Of a stretch of 64,000 nt of DNA, positions 7,404 through 16,897 are shown one piece after another. The notes beneath the pieces are model-generated. The model searched no databases, was not told the origin of the DNA, and worked only from the letters and a program-made list of their open reading frames with translations. Positions within the stretch are counted from its first letter, which is position 1, and every line of letters begins with the position of its first letter. Origin of the DNA: Acetomicrobium thermoterrenum DSM 13490 (GTDB lineage Bacteria; Synergistota; Synergistia; Synergistales; Acetomicrobiaceae); NCBI RefSeq assembly GCF_900107215.1, contig NZ_FNPD01000009.1, positions 1-64,000 on the forward strand. Reading direction: 5' to 3'. The position numbers and the translations under genes are program-made.

Positions 7404-9958
7404 ACACCTTTTATCAATTTATAAAATTGTAATACAAATGTAGGAATCAAAGCACCTATTAATACTATACCCCATTCACCTGCAGACAAAGGGACTATCC
7501 TCAATACTCTTTGAAATATAGGAATATAGGTTATGGCGACTTGAAGTAACATAGACGCCAGCACACCTAAAAAGAGATAAGGGTTTTTCAGCAGATCCGC
7601 AGGGTTTCTCAGGATACTTGATTCTCTAACGCTGAAGACGAAGAACAATTGAGTTAAAACTAAACTGTGAAAGCTGATCTCAGTAGCCTTCAAGCTAGAA
7701 AAGCCCAAATATTTTAGGGAATACAATGTAATGCCGAGAACGCCAAGAAACATTACAATCCCGAAAAAGCCTATCTTAATTTGGTGCGCCCTCGTGAGGA
7801 TATCCTCGTCCTTTCTTTTAGGAAGCCTTTTCATCGTGTCTACCTCGGGCGGATCCAAGGACAAAGCCAATGCCGGAATTACGTCTGTCACAAGATTTAT
7901 CCATAATATCTGCAAAGGCAACAGTAAAGCGGGAAGCTTTAACAATATCCCGCCGAAGACGACAAGCACTTCGCTTAAATTGCAGCAAAGCAGGTAAATA
8001 ACGGCTTTCCTTATATTGTCGAAAATTCTTCGACCCTCGGCTACCGCATTAACGATGGTAGCGAACCGATCGTCCTCAAGAATGATATCGGCGGCCTCTT
8101 TGCTTACTTCAGTGCCTTGAATGCCCATAGCTATGCCAACATCGGCTTGTTTTAAGGCTACTGCGTCGTTCACTCCGTCGCCAGTCATCGCTACTACTTC
8201 GCCTGCTTTTTGAAGACCCTTTACGATCTTAGATTTATGTTCCGGAAATACTCTAGCTATCACTGCTACCTCTCTCGCTCTCCTTGCGATCTCTTCTTCG
8301 TCCATCTCAGATATTTGTCTGCCATCAAGTGCTTCCAGGCCATGATCGTCCATAATGCCCACTTCTTTTGCTATGGCAACAGCTGTGGTAACGTGATCTC
8401 CAGTAACCATGATTACATGGATGCCTGCATCTCTGCAGGAGGCGACGGCTTCTTTGACCTCTTCTCTGGGCGGATCCATTATCCCCACCACGCCCAAAAA
8501 GGCCAATTCATCAAGTGAACGTCCGAAAGCAAAGGCAAGGGTCCGCATCCCCATCTTGGCCAGCCTCTCCACATCATCCATCCATTTGTCCTTAAGTGTG
8601 GAAGAAAGGGGCTTCAACGCATCATTTTCGTATATAAAACTACAATCCTGGAGCAAGCGTTCGGGAGCCCCCTTGACTGCAATACCATCATCGTGGTATG
8701 TCGCCATCCTCATGATGGAAGAATCAAAAGGATCTTCCTTTAGTCGTGGATATTCTCGCCTTATTTCGTTGGGATCAAACCCACTATCATAAGCCCATTT
8801 GAGCAAAGCCACTTCCATGGGGTCGCCAATTTGATTTTCGTGATTTATTGAAGCATTGTTACATAATACGGCCACTCTAAATAGAAGTTCTCTCGCTTTA
8901 TCGCTTGCGATGAGCGATTCTCGAACCGTCATCTTGTTAAGAGTGATCGTTCCGGTTTTATCTGTACATATAACTGAAGTGCTTCCCAAGGTCTCTACGG
9001 AAGCAAGATTTCGAACGAGGGCGTTAAGCTTAGCCATACGATGGACGCCCAGGGCAAGAGTCATCGTCGCTACGAAGGGAAGACCCTCGGGAATAGCAGC
9101 AACCGCAAGGGCAATACCTGTCTGAAACATAGCCAATAGCTCATTACCCTCGAGCACTCCTATGGCTACTATAAGAACTACGATAGCAAGTACGAGTTTA
9201 ATGAGAAATTTGGTGAATTTGGCAAGGCGAGCTTCCAGGGGTATCTCTCTCTTTTCGACTTTTTGCAGCATAGTACTTATACGTCCAAGTTCTGTGTGAA
9301 GACCGGTAGCGCATACCAACATTTTGCCATTACCTCTTACCACGGCCGTTCCAGTATAAAGACAATTAATCCTATCCGGAAGCAATGTATCTTCGGGCAA
9401 AGTGTCGGTAGTTTTATCAACAGGTACGGATTCTCCCGTTAAAGTAGATTCGTCGACGGCCAATGAGAAAGCTTCTATTAATCTTCCATCGGCGGGGACG
9501 ACATCACCGGCTTCCAGCAAGACTACATCACCTGGGACCAGCTCTTGTGAAGGTAGTAACCGTATCTCCCCGTCTCGAATAACCTTAACCTGCCTTACAA
9601 CCATCGATTTTAAAGCCTGAAGGGCCTGCTCGGCTCGGTATTCAGTCAAAAAACCTATTACAGCATTGATCAATATGACAGCAACTATAGCCCCTGCATC
9701 CAGCCTTTCTCCCATAATGATACTGATACAGGCAGCTAAAGCTAAGACGTAAACCATCGGACTTTTGAACTGCCTCAAAAGAAACTTCCACCAGGGAACC
9801 TTCTCCTCCTCAGCCAATTCGTTGGGTCCAAAAAATTGAAGCCGTCTGGCGGCTTCATCTTGTGACAAGCCTCTTGTATCCGACGAGTTAAGTTCTGCGA
9901 AAAGTTCCTCCTCCGAAAGGCAGTGAAAGTTTTTCAACTGACTGGCGCTATTCAACAA
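7400..9958 (-). CDS. P-type cation-transporting ATPase, Ca2+-pump type (type II)
   Basis: 852-residue membrane pump. It has an N-terminal cation-ATPase domain, the actuator TLTGES loop, the phosphorylation motif CTDKTGT, and the hinge TGDGVNDAVALKQADVG. The fourth transmembrane segment contains AAIPEGLP, the ion-binding PEGL signature of SERCA/PMCA-like pumps, and six hydrophobic helices close the C-terminus. Ca2+ is the most likely ion, but Mn2+ or Na+ cannot be excluded. The start is TTG (9958, or the next codon) behind GGGAGG. It lies 16 bases after cobO and overlaps mnmA, so it belongs to the same transcription unit. Confidence 0.88.
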   Translation of the reverse strand: MLNSASQLKNFHCLSEEELFAELNSSDTRGLSQDEAARRLQFFGPNELAEEEKVPWWKFLLRQFKSPMVYVLALAACISIIMGERLDAGAIVAVILINAVIGFLTEYRAEQALQALKSMVVRQVKVIRDGEIRLLPSQELVPGDVVLLEAGDVVPADGRLIEAFSLAVDESTLTGESVPVDKTTDTLPEDTLLPDRINCLYTGTAVVRGNGKMLVCATGLHTELGRISTMLQKVEKREIPLEARLAKFTKFLIKLVLAIVVLIVAIGVLEGNELLAMFQTGIALAVAAIPEGLPFVATMTLALGVHRMAKLNALVRNLASVETLGSTSVICTDKTGTITLNKMTVRESLIASDKARELLFRVAVLCNNASINHENQIGDPMEVALLKWAYDSGFDPNEIRREYPRLKEDPFDSSIMRMATYHDDGIAVKGAPERLLQDCSFIYENDALKPLSSTLKDKWMDDVERLAKMGMRTLAFAFGRSLDELAFLGVVGIMDPPREEVKEAVASCRDAGIHVIMVTGDHVTTAVAIAKEVGIMDDHGLEALDGRQISEMDEEEIARRAREVAVIARVFPEHKSKIVKGLQKAGEVVAMTGDGVNDAVALKQADVGIAMGIQGTEVSKEAADIILEDDRFATIVNAVAEGRRIFDNIRKAVIYLLCCNLSEVLVVFGGILLKLPALLLPLQILWINLVTDVIPALALSLDPPEVDTMKRLPKRKDEDILTRAHQIKIGFFGIVMFLGVLGITLYSLKYLGFSSLKATEISFHSLVLTQLFFVFSVRESSILRNPADLLKNPYLFLGVLASMLLQVAITYIPIFQRVLRIVPLSAGEWGIVLIGALIPTFVLQFYKLIKGV

Positions 9959-9974
9959 AGGTCCTCCCTCTTTA

Positions 9975-10505
9975 TTAATATTCTACGCCCTTTCTGGCCA
10001 ATACATTTTTTTGATAGGGATGTTTTATCTCCACCATCTCAGTAACTAAATCGGCTACTTCTATTATTTCCTTTGGAGCATATCTACCCGTCAAGACCAC
10101 TTCAATTGAGGCAAGTTTCGCGCTGATTAAGTTTAGCACATCCGAAACCTTCAGCAAATCAAAATGGACTGCAACATTTATCTCGTCCAACACTACCAAA
10201 TCGTATTTTGGATCGGTCAGACATCTCTCAGCTATCTCTAATCCCCGCCTGGCTTCTCTTAAATCGACTTCGGTATGTTCGCCTTTTTTAAAACATCTAT
10301 CGCTACCGGTTCGAAAGAGCTCCACACCCGGAAGATAGCTCAATCCCTTAATTTCTCCATAAAATGGCCATCCCTTCATAAACTGAACCATGGCCACCTT
10401 TCCTTCATGACCCACGCAACGCACTATTAAACCCATGGCTGAAGTGGTCTTTCCCTTACCGTTTCCCGTATAAACATGAATTAAACCCTTTTCAAACAAA
10501 GACAA
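9975..10505 (-). CDS. cobO: Corrinoid adenosyltransferase (CobO/BtuR family)
   Basis: ATP:co(I)rrinoid adenosyltransferase, which makes adenosylcobalamin from ATP and reduced corrinoid. The N-terminal P-loop variant GNGKGKTTSAMG is diagnostic; VVLDEINVA and LTGRYAP are further family motifs. I place the start at a TTG (10505) because GGAGG stands 8 bases before it; the ATG at 10520 lies on the Shine-Dalgarno itself. The resulting 176 residues are the usual size. It is the first gene of the minus-strand run leading to the P-ATPase and is divergent from hypF, so the two share the spacer at 10506-10577. Confidence 0.88.
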   Translation of the reverse strand: MSLFEKGLIHVYTGNGKGKTTSAMGLIVRCVGHEGKVAMVQFMKGWPFYGEIKGLSYLPGVELFRTGSDRCFKKGEHTEVDLREARRGLEIAERCLTDPKYDLVVLDEINVAVHFDLLKVSDVLNLISAKLASIEVVLTGRYAPKEIIEVADLVTEMVEIKHPYQKNVLARKGVEY

Positions 10506-10519
10506 GAATATCGCCTCCA

Positions 10520-10548
10520 TTGAAACAAATTTATGATAGGATTACAAT
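10520..10548 (+). promoter_or_regulatory. Promoter of hypF
   Basis: TTGAAA (10520-10525), 17-base spacer, TACAAT (10543-10548): a strong sigma-70-like match. A start near 10555 would place AGGAGG (10559-10564) just inside the transcript and supports an hypF start downstream of it. Confidence 0.65.
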
Positions 10549-10577
10549 GCCTTTTGCAAGGAGGTATGTCAATAGAG

Positions 10578-12836
10578 ATGAAAAAAATCTTTCTCGTTAA
10601 AGGTGTCGTGCAGGGCGTTGGTTTCAGACCCTTTTGCTCAAAATTAGCCAAGGAGCTAAAGTTAGGAGGAAGCGTTCAAAATAACTCTTCGGGCGTCTTG
10701 ATAGAACTGCACGGCGACAGAAAAAGCATAGAATTATTCGCAGAAAAGCTCCTGTATGAGGCTCCGCCTCTTGCGATGATTCAGTCAGTAGAGTCGATAT
10801 ACGAGGATGAAGCCTCGACAGATTCCGAGGATTTCATAATAAGAGAAAGCGAAAAACAGGATATTCAAAAGGTCCTTATACCTCCGGATATAGCCACTTG
10901 CGAAGATTGCCTAAAGGAAATGAGAGATCCTAATGACAAAAGATATAGATATCCCTTTATAAATTGCACGAATTGCGGTCCCAGGTACACAATAATAAAA
11001 GAGCTTCCCTACGACAGAACAAAAACTACTATGGCATGCTTTCCAATGTGCGACGAATGCCGTAAAGAGTACTCCGATGTCTCGAACAGGCGTTATCACG
11101 CACAACCAAATGCATGCCCCAATTGTGGACCAACTCTGTGGCTTTGCGATGCCAAAGGAGAAAAATTTGCTATAAACGACGATGCCGTTTTATTAGCGAG
11201 CAAATACCTGAGGGAAGGCAAGATATTGGCAATAAAAGGAATAGGCGGATATCATTTGGCCTGCGATCCTAGAAACGACAGAGCTGTTAAAGAACTTAGA
11301 ATTCGCAAAAAAAGGCCTGACAAACCCTTTGCTTTAATGGCAAGAGATCTCAAAGCTGCAAAAAGTATAGTGCTGATAAACGAAAAAGCGATGAAATTAC
11401 TGTTTTCTCCTCGAAGGCCAATTGTCGTATGTCCAAAAGGCAAAGACGACAATCTATCCAGATATGTAGCCCCAAATATAGATACCTATGGAATAATGTT
11501 GCCCTACACCCCAATTCATCATTTGCTCTTGGAGGAACAGGACCTTCTCATAATGACGAGTGCCAACATCTCCGACGAACCCTTAGTTGCAGGAAATAGA
11601 GAGGCTTTGAAAAAGCTAGGTTCGATAGCCGATTATTTTCTGATGCACAACAGGGATATTTACATGAAAATCGACGATTCTGTAATCGCCATGGCTGGAA
11701 TGACCCCGATTTTTACCAGGAGAGCACGCGGATATGTTCCCCAGCCTTATATTTCAAAAAAAGCGCTTCCACCTATATTTGGTGCCGGCGGCGAAATGAA
11801 ATCGACCTTCTCTGTAACACATGATCATTACATATTCACAAGCCAATATCTCGGAGATTTAAAGGACATATCAAGCATTGCTTTATATGAACATGTAATG
11901 GACATGTTCTTGTCTCTATACGAAATATCTCCTTCATATTTAGTATACGATAAACACCCACTATACTTATCGACTCGAATAGCAAGCAATAAGCTGTCAA
12001 GCCTAAAATGTAAACTGTCCGTGCAGCATCATCATGCCCACCTGGCAGCCTGTCTTTGGGACAACGATTTCTCGGGAGAGGCAATAGGATTGATGCTTGA
12101 CGGCACAGGCTTTGGTGATGACGAAAGTATATGGGGTGGCGAGATTTTGATCGGCAGTGCAAAATCTTTCTCCAGGGCAGGACATCTTTTGCAGGCTCCC
12201 CTTCCCGGAGGCGACAAGGCAGTTTTAGAGCCCTGGCGTTTTGCCCTTTCTTTGTTGCTACAAACTTTCGAAAAAATGGAAGCCCTCCAAATTGCTCTCC
12301 AGCTTTGGCCAAAGGAACAGGACAAAATAAAGCTCATTGCTCAAAACGCTGATAAATATGTCAAAACTTCTTCGACAGGGAGGCTCTTCGACGCTGCAGC
12401 CTCTATATTGGGCCTACGAAATAAAGTATCTTATGATGCTCAGGCCGCGATCGAGCTCGAGGCTATAGCAAAGGGAAAGGAATGCGCCCCCTTCGAAACT
12501 ATAGAAAAAGGAGATGTATTGCTTATTGACTGGCGTCCCGCAATTCGCTGGTTGATAGAAGGCATGAATAAAAAAAATAAAGCCCAGCTTGCAGCCGGGT
12601 TTCACGACGGACTCTCCAAGGTTTTAGTAAATGTCAGCACAAAACTTGCTGCGCAATCGGGAATACGACATATAGCACTATCGGGAGGAGTCTGGCAAAA
12701 TAGGAGGCTTTTAAACGTAACTTGTGCTCTGCTAAAAGATGCAGGGTTAATACCCTTAACCCACAAAAGGACTTCGCCTAACGACGAATGCATATCGCTT
12801 GGCCAGGTCGCCGTTGGGATTGCTCATTGGCAGTAA
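10578..12836 (+). CDS. hypF: Carbamoyltransferase HypF, hydrogenase maturation
   Basis: HypF converts carbamoyl phosphate into the cyanide ligands of [NiFe] hydrogenase. Domains in order: acylphosphatase (VQGVGFRPF near the N-terminus), two zinc fingers of CxxC-18-CxxC form (CEDC...CTNC and CDEC...CPNC), a YrdC-like domain (about 200-380), and a Kae1-like C-terminal half with HHHAHLA and LDGTGFGDD. About 752 residues, normal for the family. The ATG at 10578 is chosen because AGGAGG lies 13 bases before it and the promoter lies upstream; an ATG at 10566 is nearly on the Shine-Dalgarno, and a longer reading from 10533 begins inside the promoter. No other hyp gene is in the window, so its partners HypCDE must lie elsewhere. 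Confidence 0.92.
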   Translation: MKKIFLVKGVVQGVGFRPFCSKLAKELKLGGSVQNNSSGVLIELHGDRKSIELFAEKLLYEAPPLAMIQSVESIYEDEASTDSEDFIIRESEKQDIQKVLIPPDIATCEDCLKEMRDPNDKRYRYPFINCTNCGPRYTIIKELPYDRTKTTMACFPMCDECRKEYSDVSNRRYHAQPNACPNCGPTLWLCDAKGEKFAINDDAVLLASKYLREGKILAIKGIGGYHLACDPRNDRAVKELRIRKKRPDKPFALMARDLKAAKSIVLINEKAMKLLFSPRRPIVVCPKGKDDNLSRYVAPNIDTYGIMLPYTPIHHLLLEEQDLLIMTSANISDEPLVAGNREALKKLGSIADYFLMHNRDIYMKIDDSVIAMAGMTPIFTRRARGYVPQPYISKKALPPIFGAGGEMKSTFSVTHDHYIFTSQYLGDLKDISSIALYEHVMDMFLSLYEISPSYLVYDKHPLYLSTRIASNKLSSLKCKLSVQHHHAHLAACLWDNDFSGEAIGLMLDGTGFGDDESIWGGEILIGSAKSFSRAGHLLQAPLPGGDKAVLEPWRFALSLLLQTFEKMEALQIALQLWPKEQDKIKLIAQNADKYVKTSSTGRLFDAAASILGLRNKVSYDAQAAIELEAIAKGKECAPFETIEKGDVLLIDWRPAIRWLIEGMNKKNKAQLAAGFHDGLSKVLVNVSTKLAAQSGIRHIALSGGVWQNRRLLNVTCALLKDAGLIPLTHKRTSPNDECISLGQVAVGIAHWQ

Positions 12837-12872
12837 AAAACAAAGGGCGACGGTTGTCGCCCTTTGTTTTTT
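12835..12872. terminator. Bidirectional terminator between hypF and the cold-shock gene
   Basis: Exact 17-base arms 12835-12851 and 12856-12872 around a GGTT loop. The stem core AAAGGGCGAC/GTCGCCCTTT is flanked by A6 and T6, so both convergent genes have a U-tract. The left arm begins inside the hypF stop codon. Confidence 0.9.
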
Positions 12873-12895
12873 GCCTCGGATTTGAAGGGGGATTC

Positions 12896-13093
12896 TTAAA
12901 CACGTTTTACATGCGCTGCTTGAGGTCCCTTAGCCCCCTCAACAACTTCAAACTCTACCTTGTCACCCTCCTCAAGGGTTTTGAAACCCTTCATATCAAT
13001 AGCTGAATAATGCACAAAGACGTCTTTACCATCCTCCGACGTAATGAAACCATAGCCCTTCGTTGCATTAAACCACTTGACAGTCCCTAACAT
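12896..13093 (-). CDS. Cold-shock domain protein (CspA family)
   Basis: 65-residue single cold-shock domain, a nucleic-acid-binding beta barrel that acts as an RNA chaperone. RNP1 (KGYGFIT) and RNP2 (VFVHYSA) are intact. The start is the ATG at 13093, preceded by GGGAGGAG; the frame is open further upstream but those codons lie in the promoter. A TTGACG-17-TATAGT promoter upstream gives a leader of about 50 bases. It is a single-gene unit between guaB and the bidirectional terminator. Leaders of csp genes often fold in a temperature-dependent way; that is family knowledge and not shown here. Confidence 0.93.
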   Translation of the reverse strand: MLGTVKWFNATKGYGFITSEDGKDVFVHYSAIDMKGFKTLEEGDKVEFEVVEGAKGPQAAHVKRV

Positions 13094-13151
13094 TCTTTGC
13101 TCCTCCCAATTACAAAAATCAACCGCACTCAACGATGCGATGTTGTCATTA

Positions 13152-13180
13152 ACTATAACAACATTTTGCAGTTCCGTCAA
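13152..13180 (-). promoter_or_regulatory. Promoter of the cold-shock gene with flanking inverted repeat
   Basis: On the minus strand TTGACG (13175-13180), 17-base spacer and TATAGT (13152-13157). The -10 box is enclosed by a perfect 7-base inverted repeat, ATGTTGT at 13140-13146 and ACAACAT at 13158-13164, 11 bases apart, a position where a bound repressor would block polymerase. Confidence 0.65.
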
Positions 13181-13230
13181 TAAAAAGTTGCCCCTCAGAG
13201 CTAATAACTGATGTTTCAAGTACCAAAATT

Positions 13231-13248
13231 TGCTTTTTCATTAAAGCA
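13231..13248 (-). terminator. Weak hairpin after guaB
   Basis: A 6-bp stem TGCTTT/AAAGCA with a 6-base loop lies just past the guaB stop on the minus strand and is followed by AATTTTGG. The stem is short and the T-tract poor, so termination of the long guaB operon here is only possible. Confidence 0.25.
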
Positions 13249-13254
13249 GTCACC

Positions 13255-14730
13255 CTACTCCATCCAATAATTAGGCGCTTCCTTGGTTACCACTACATCG
13301 TGGGGGTGACTTTCCTTAACAGATGCAGCTGTAATTTTGATGAATCTCGCCTTCTCCTGTAAGGACTTTATATCTAAAGCCCCAACATAACCCATTCCTG
13401 CTTTTAATCCACCGACCAGCTGGTATATGAGCGCTGATAACGGACCTTTATAAGGCACCAAGCCTTCTATCCCCTCAGGAACCAGCTTTTCATCAGCAAC
13501 TCCTTCCTGAAAATATCTGTCCCTGCTTTTTCCTTCTTTCATAGCTGCTAGAGAACCCATACCTCTATAACTTTTGAAAGACCTGCCGCGATAAATTACC
13601 TCTTCGCCAGGACTTTCCTCTGTCCCGGCGAATAGCGAGCCTATCATTACCACATCAGCTCCGGCAGCAATGGCTTTAGTGATATCACCAGAATATCTTA
13701 CCCCTCCGTCGGCTATTACTTTAACGCCTTTGGGCCTTGCTATTTTCGAGGCATTCATAATTGCGGCTATTTGAGGTACACCTATTCCAGCTACAACACG
13801 AGTCGTGCAAATAGAACCAGGCCCCACTCCAACCTTGACTCCATCTGCACCTGCATCTATCAAGGCCTGCGTTCCCTCAGAAGTGGCGACGTTTCCCCCT
13901 ATAACCGGCAGGTCGTTATATCTTTCCTTAAGTTTGCGAATCGTTTCGAGAACAAGCTTCGAGTGTCCATGGGCAGTATCGACAACTATTGCATCTACTC
14001 CTGCAGCAACCAGCTGCTCGGCCCTGGCTATTGCCTCGGGGCCGACGCCTATGGCAGCTGCTACACGCAATCTGCCCTTCGTGTCTTTAGACGCATTAGG
14101 AAATTCCTTTGCCTTGATTATATCCTTTATAGTTATGAGTCCCTTCAGATGACCTTCGCCGTCGACAATGGGTAATTTTTCCACCTTATGCTTCATTAAG
14201 ATAGCCTTGGCATCTTCCAGCGTGGTCCCGATATGTGACACTATTAAATTTTCCTTGGTCATCACGTCCTTTATGGACTGATCGTAATCTGTAATAAAGC
14301 GCAGGTCCCTATTGGTGATTATTCCAACGAGCTTCATTTCGGCATCGACAATTGGCACGCCGGAAATATGGTAGTGTTCCATTAAAGCAACGGCGTCACG
14401 AAGGGTATCTTCCGGGTGCAAATAAAAAGGGTCAACTATTACGCCCGACTCGGAACGCTTTACCTTGTCGACCTCCTCAGCCTGGGCTTCAGGCGTCATG
14501 TTTCGATGTATTACGCCAATGCCGCCCTCTCTCGCTATTGCAATGGCTAAACGGCCATCGGTTACTGTATCCATGGCAGCGCTACATATGGGAATATTAA
14601 GTCCTATCTGAGAAGTAAAGAAGCTTTTTACGCAAACTTGGGAAGGTATTACCTCGCTGTAGCTTGGTTCAAGTAAGACATCATCGAAGGTAAAGCCCTC
14701 GTATTCGACAAATCTTTCAGAAAGATCCAT
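13255..14730 (-). CDS. guaB: Inosine-5'-monophosphate dehydrogenase
   Basis: Oxidises IMP to XMP with NAD+, the committed step of guanine nucleotide synthesis. 491 residues: TIM-barrel halves around two CBS domains (about 95-210, with [15 protein letters not shown]-type repeats). The catalytic cysteine is in [13 protein letters not shown] and the flap region in [16 protein letters not shown] and GGNVAT are further signatures. ATG 14730 follows AAGGAGG. It lies 21 bases after gltX and ends the long minus-strand gene run. Confidence 0.95.
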   Translation of the reverse strand: MDLSERFVEYEGFTFDDVLLEPSYSEVIPSQVCVKSFFTSQIGLNIPICSAAMDTVTDGRLAIAIAREGGIGVIHRNMTPEAQAEEVDKVKRSESGVIVDPFYLHPEDTLRDAVALMEHYHISGVPIVDAEMKLVGIITNRDLRFITDYDQSIKDVMTKENLIVSHIGTTLEDAKAILMKHKVEKLPIVDGEGHLKGLITIKDIIKAKEFPNASKDTKGRLRVAAAIGVGPEAIARAEQLVAAGVDAIVVDTAHGHSKLVLETIRKLKERYNDLPVIGGNVATSEGTQALIDAGADGVKVGVGPGSICTTRVVAGIGVPQIAAIMNASKIARPKGVKVIADGGVRYSGDITKAIAAGADVVMIGSLFAGTEESPGEEVIYRGRSFKSYRGMGSLAAMKEGKSRDRYFQEGVADEKLVPEGIEGLVPYKGPLSALIYQLVGGLKAGMGYVGALDIKSLQEKARFIKITAASVKESHPHDVVVTKEAPNYWME

Positions 14731-14751
14731 CGTTATAATCCTCCTTTAATT

Positions 14752-16149
14752 TTAATCTACTAATCTTGATATGACTTCCTCTTTGCCCAAGACTTCCATG
14801 ATCAGCGGCAGAGGGGGACCCGAAATTTTACCTGTTACAAAAATTCGCAACGGATGAAAAAATTCCCTAGCTTTCAAACCAAGCCTTTTCTGAAAAGCCC
14901 TGAGCATATCCTCGATTTTAGCTTTATTCCAGTCACCTAATTTAGAAAGTTCCGCTTTTAAATCCCTCATCCAGGGAGGAACTGCTTCATGAACTTGAGG
15001 CCTTAGAAACAACCAATTTAGGCTTTCTAGCAGTTCAACTATGGTGGCTTGACCCGATAAAGCTTCAGGGAGCAGCAAAGTCAGCTCCTCGGTAGTAATC
15101 CTAACGGGCAAGCCGTCCTCACTGGCCTTTTTTACGATTACATCTGCCAGCCACTTCAAATCCTTTCTTTTGATGGCTTCACTCCCCCACCATCTCAATC
15201 TTTCCTCGTCATGTATTGGAGAAGATTTCGATATTGAGGAAAGTTCAAATCGCTTAGCCATTTCATTAAGGTCAAACAGAAAATCCTCGCCTTCAACCGC
15301 CCAACTTAATGTTGCTAAATAAGCCCTCACCGCTTCCGGGAGATAGCCCCTTTGCCTAAGATCGTCGATGCTTTCGGCTCCCTCCCTTTTGCTCAATTTC
15401 CTGCCTTCTCTGGAGAGTATCATTGGAATGTGAGCAAAGGATGGAGGTTGCCACGAAAGGGCCTCAAACACGAGCAGTTGTCTTGTTGTATTCGGAAGGT
15501 GCTCGTCACCCCTAATTACATGGGTTATCTCCATAAAATGGTCGTCTACCACTGCGGCAAAAAGATAGGTGGGAATTCCATCGGAACGCATCACGATGAA
15601 ATCTCCAACTTCGCTATAAGACAGAGCATAAGTACCATGAACTTCATCGTGAAATTCTATTCTTCCATCCCTCTGCTGGACCTTGAAACGCCATGAGGGA
15701 ACTCTCCCCTCCCTTTCTAGTTTCTTTCGATCCTCTTCGGTAAGATTTCTGCATTTTCCGGAATACCTCGGGGGCATGCCCCTGGAAAGCTGCGCTTTTC
15801 TTTCAGCTTCAAGCTCTTCTGGCGTACAATAACAGGGATATACGCAGTCGGTTTCTTCAAGTTTTTTTAAAATTTTAAGGTATAAAGGCAACCTTTCGCT
15901 CTGTCTGTATGGGAGGTGGGCTCCCCCCACGTCCGGACCTTCGTCCCATTCCAATCCCAACCACTTTAAATCTCTTTTTATTGAGTCTTCAAATTCAGGC
16001 GAAGAGCGGTCTCTGTCTGTATCTTCGATACGAAGCACAAATTTTCCATTCCATTTTTTGGCCCAAAGCCAATTAAATAGAGCTGTCCTTGCACCACCTA
16101 TATGCAAATTCCCGGTAGGCGATGGGGCAAAACGTGTTTTGACGCTCAT
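14752..16149 (-). CDS. gltX: Glutamate--tRNA ligase
   Basis: Class I aminoacyl-tRNA synthetase, 465 residues. The HIGH motif appears as PTGNLHIGGAR near residue 12 and KMSKS as KLSKREGAE near residue 250. The zinc-site region carries CYPCYCTPEE, suggesting bound zinc. ATG 16149 follows AAAGGAG. Whether it also charges tRNA-Gln cannot be told from sequence alone. It lies 31 bases downstream of rlpA in the same run. Confidence 0.95.
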   Translation of the reverse strand: MSVKTRFAPSPTGNLHIGGARTALFNWLWAKKWNGKFVLRIEDTDRDRSSPEFEDSIKRDLKWLGLEWDEGPDVGGAHLPYRQSERLPLYLKILKKLEETDCVYPCYCTPEELEAERKAQLSRGMPPRYSGKCRNLTEEDRKKLEREGRVPSWRFKVQQRDGRIEFHDEVHGTYALSYSEVGDFIVMRSDGIPTYLFAAVVDDHFMEITHVIRGDEHLPNTTRQLLVFEALSWQPPSFAHIPMILSREGRKLSKREGAESIDDLRQRGYLPEAVRAYLATLSWAVEGEDFLFDLNEMAKRFELSSISKSSPIHDEERLRWWGSEAIKRKDLKWLADVIVKKASEDGLPVRITTEELTLLLPEALSGQATIVELLESLNWLFLRPQVHEAVPPWMRDLKAELSKLGDWNKAKIEDMLRAFQKRLGLKAREFFHPLRIFVTGKISGPPLPLIMEVLGKEEVISRLVD

Positions 16150-16180
16150 TACGCGAATGCTCCTTTCTGTTCTTTGGTTA

Positions 16181-16897
16181 CTACTCCGGCAAGTGAAGAA
16201 CCTCCATTCTTAATTTCGCAACACCTATACGGGTTATGCCCAACAGTTCAGCGGCAAGCCTGGACACATCTATTATGCCGCTTTTAGCGCAACGATCGTT
16301 AATCCTTACAATTATGCTCTTGTTGTTCTTCGGGTTATGAAGTTTCACTATGCTATTGAAGGGAAGATCATTTGAGGCAGCAGTCAGCTTCCAGTTATAA
16401 AAAATTTCTCCGTTGGCTGTTTTGTTTCCTTCCCACTTTGGGCCTCCATACCATGTAACCGTAACATAATCTTTATATATAGCTGTATCGTGCAAACCAT
16501 AAAGAGCTTCGTAAACATTTGACAGCCAGATCCCTGCTAACAACTGTGGAGTGCTCTTGTGATATTCAGCGATATCGGAAGTTACGACAAAGATGTCCTT
16601 CCCGTTTTTGGAAGATATGACAAAAACATCCTCATCGAGCTTGTTTATTTTAAAGTACAAACCTTTATTGTTTCTTTCGAAGAGTTTTTGGAGCTTCTCG
16701 TTGGACGAATATATCATATCAGCCATTTCTGCGGGCGCAGAGGCAACTAACTTTCCATTAACGTATAATTTAACGGAGGTCCCCGCATTACTGACCCATG
16801 TGTAGGGGTTTAGGGCAATGGCTCTTTTTGGCAACAGGAGGGAGCACAAAATGAGCAAGGCCAATAAAAGAGATCTTTTAGTCAACACCTTTACCAC
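16181..16897 (-). CDS. rlpA: Secreted RlpA-like double-psi beta-barrel protein
   Basis: About 238 residues. A hydrophobic leader (TKRSLLLALLILCSLLL then an AIA site) indicates export. A middle part of unknown nature (about 30-150) is followed by an RlpA barrel: TWYGGPKWEGNKTANGE, AASNDLPFNSIVKL and VRINDRC...IIDVSRLAAELLG. RlpA proteins cleave or bind denuded peptidoglycan glycans at septa. The invariant Asp of NDR is present, but Cys replaces the usual Gly after it. No lipobox or SPOR domain is seen. The GTG at 16897 follows GAGGGGGG and overlaps the ispDF end by 7 bases; another GTG 9 bases later is possible. Confidence 0.8.
   Translation of the reverse strand: MVKVLTKRSLLLALLILCSLLLPKRAIALNPYTWVSNAGTSVKLYVNGKLVASAPAEMADMIYSSNEKLQKLFERNNKGLYFKINKLDEDVFVISSKNGKDIFVVTSDIAEYHKSTPQLLAGIWLSNVYEALYGLHDTAIYKDYVTVTWYGGPKWEGNKTANGEIFYNWKLTAASNDLPFNSIVKLHNPKNNKSIIVRINDRCAKSGIIDVSRLAAELLGITRIGVAKLRMEVLHLPE

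Noticed and set aside
10533-10577. hypF start at the first in-frame ATG (10533)
   Set aside because: It lies inside the predicted promoter (-10 at 10543-10548) and upstream of the AGGAGG.
13094-13219. Upstream extension of the cold-shock protein
   Set aside because: The extra codons cover the promoter and inverted repeat and have no family similarity; the canonical start is the ATG at 13093.
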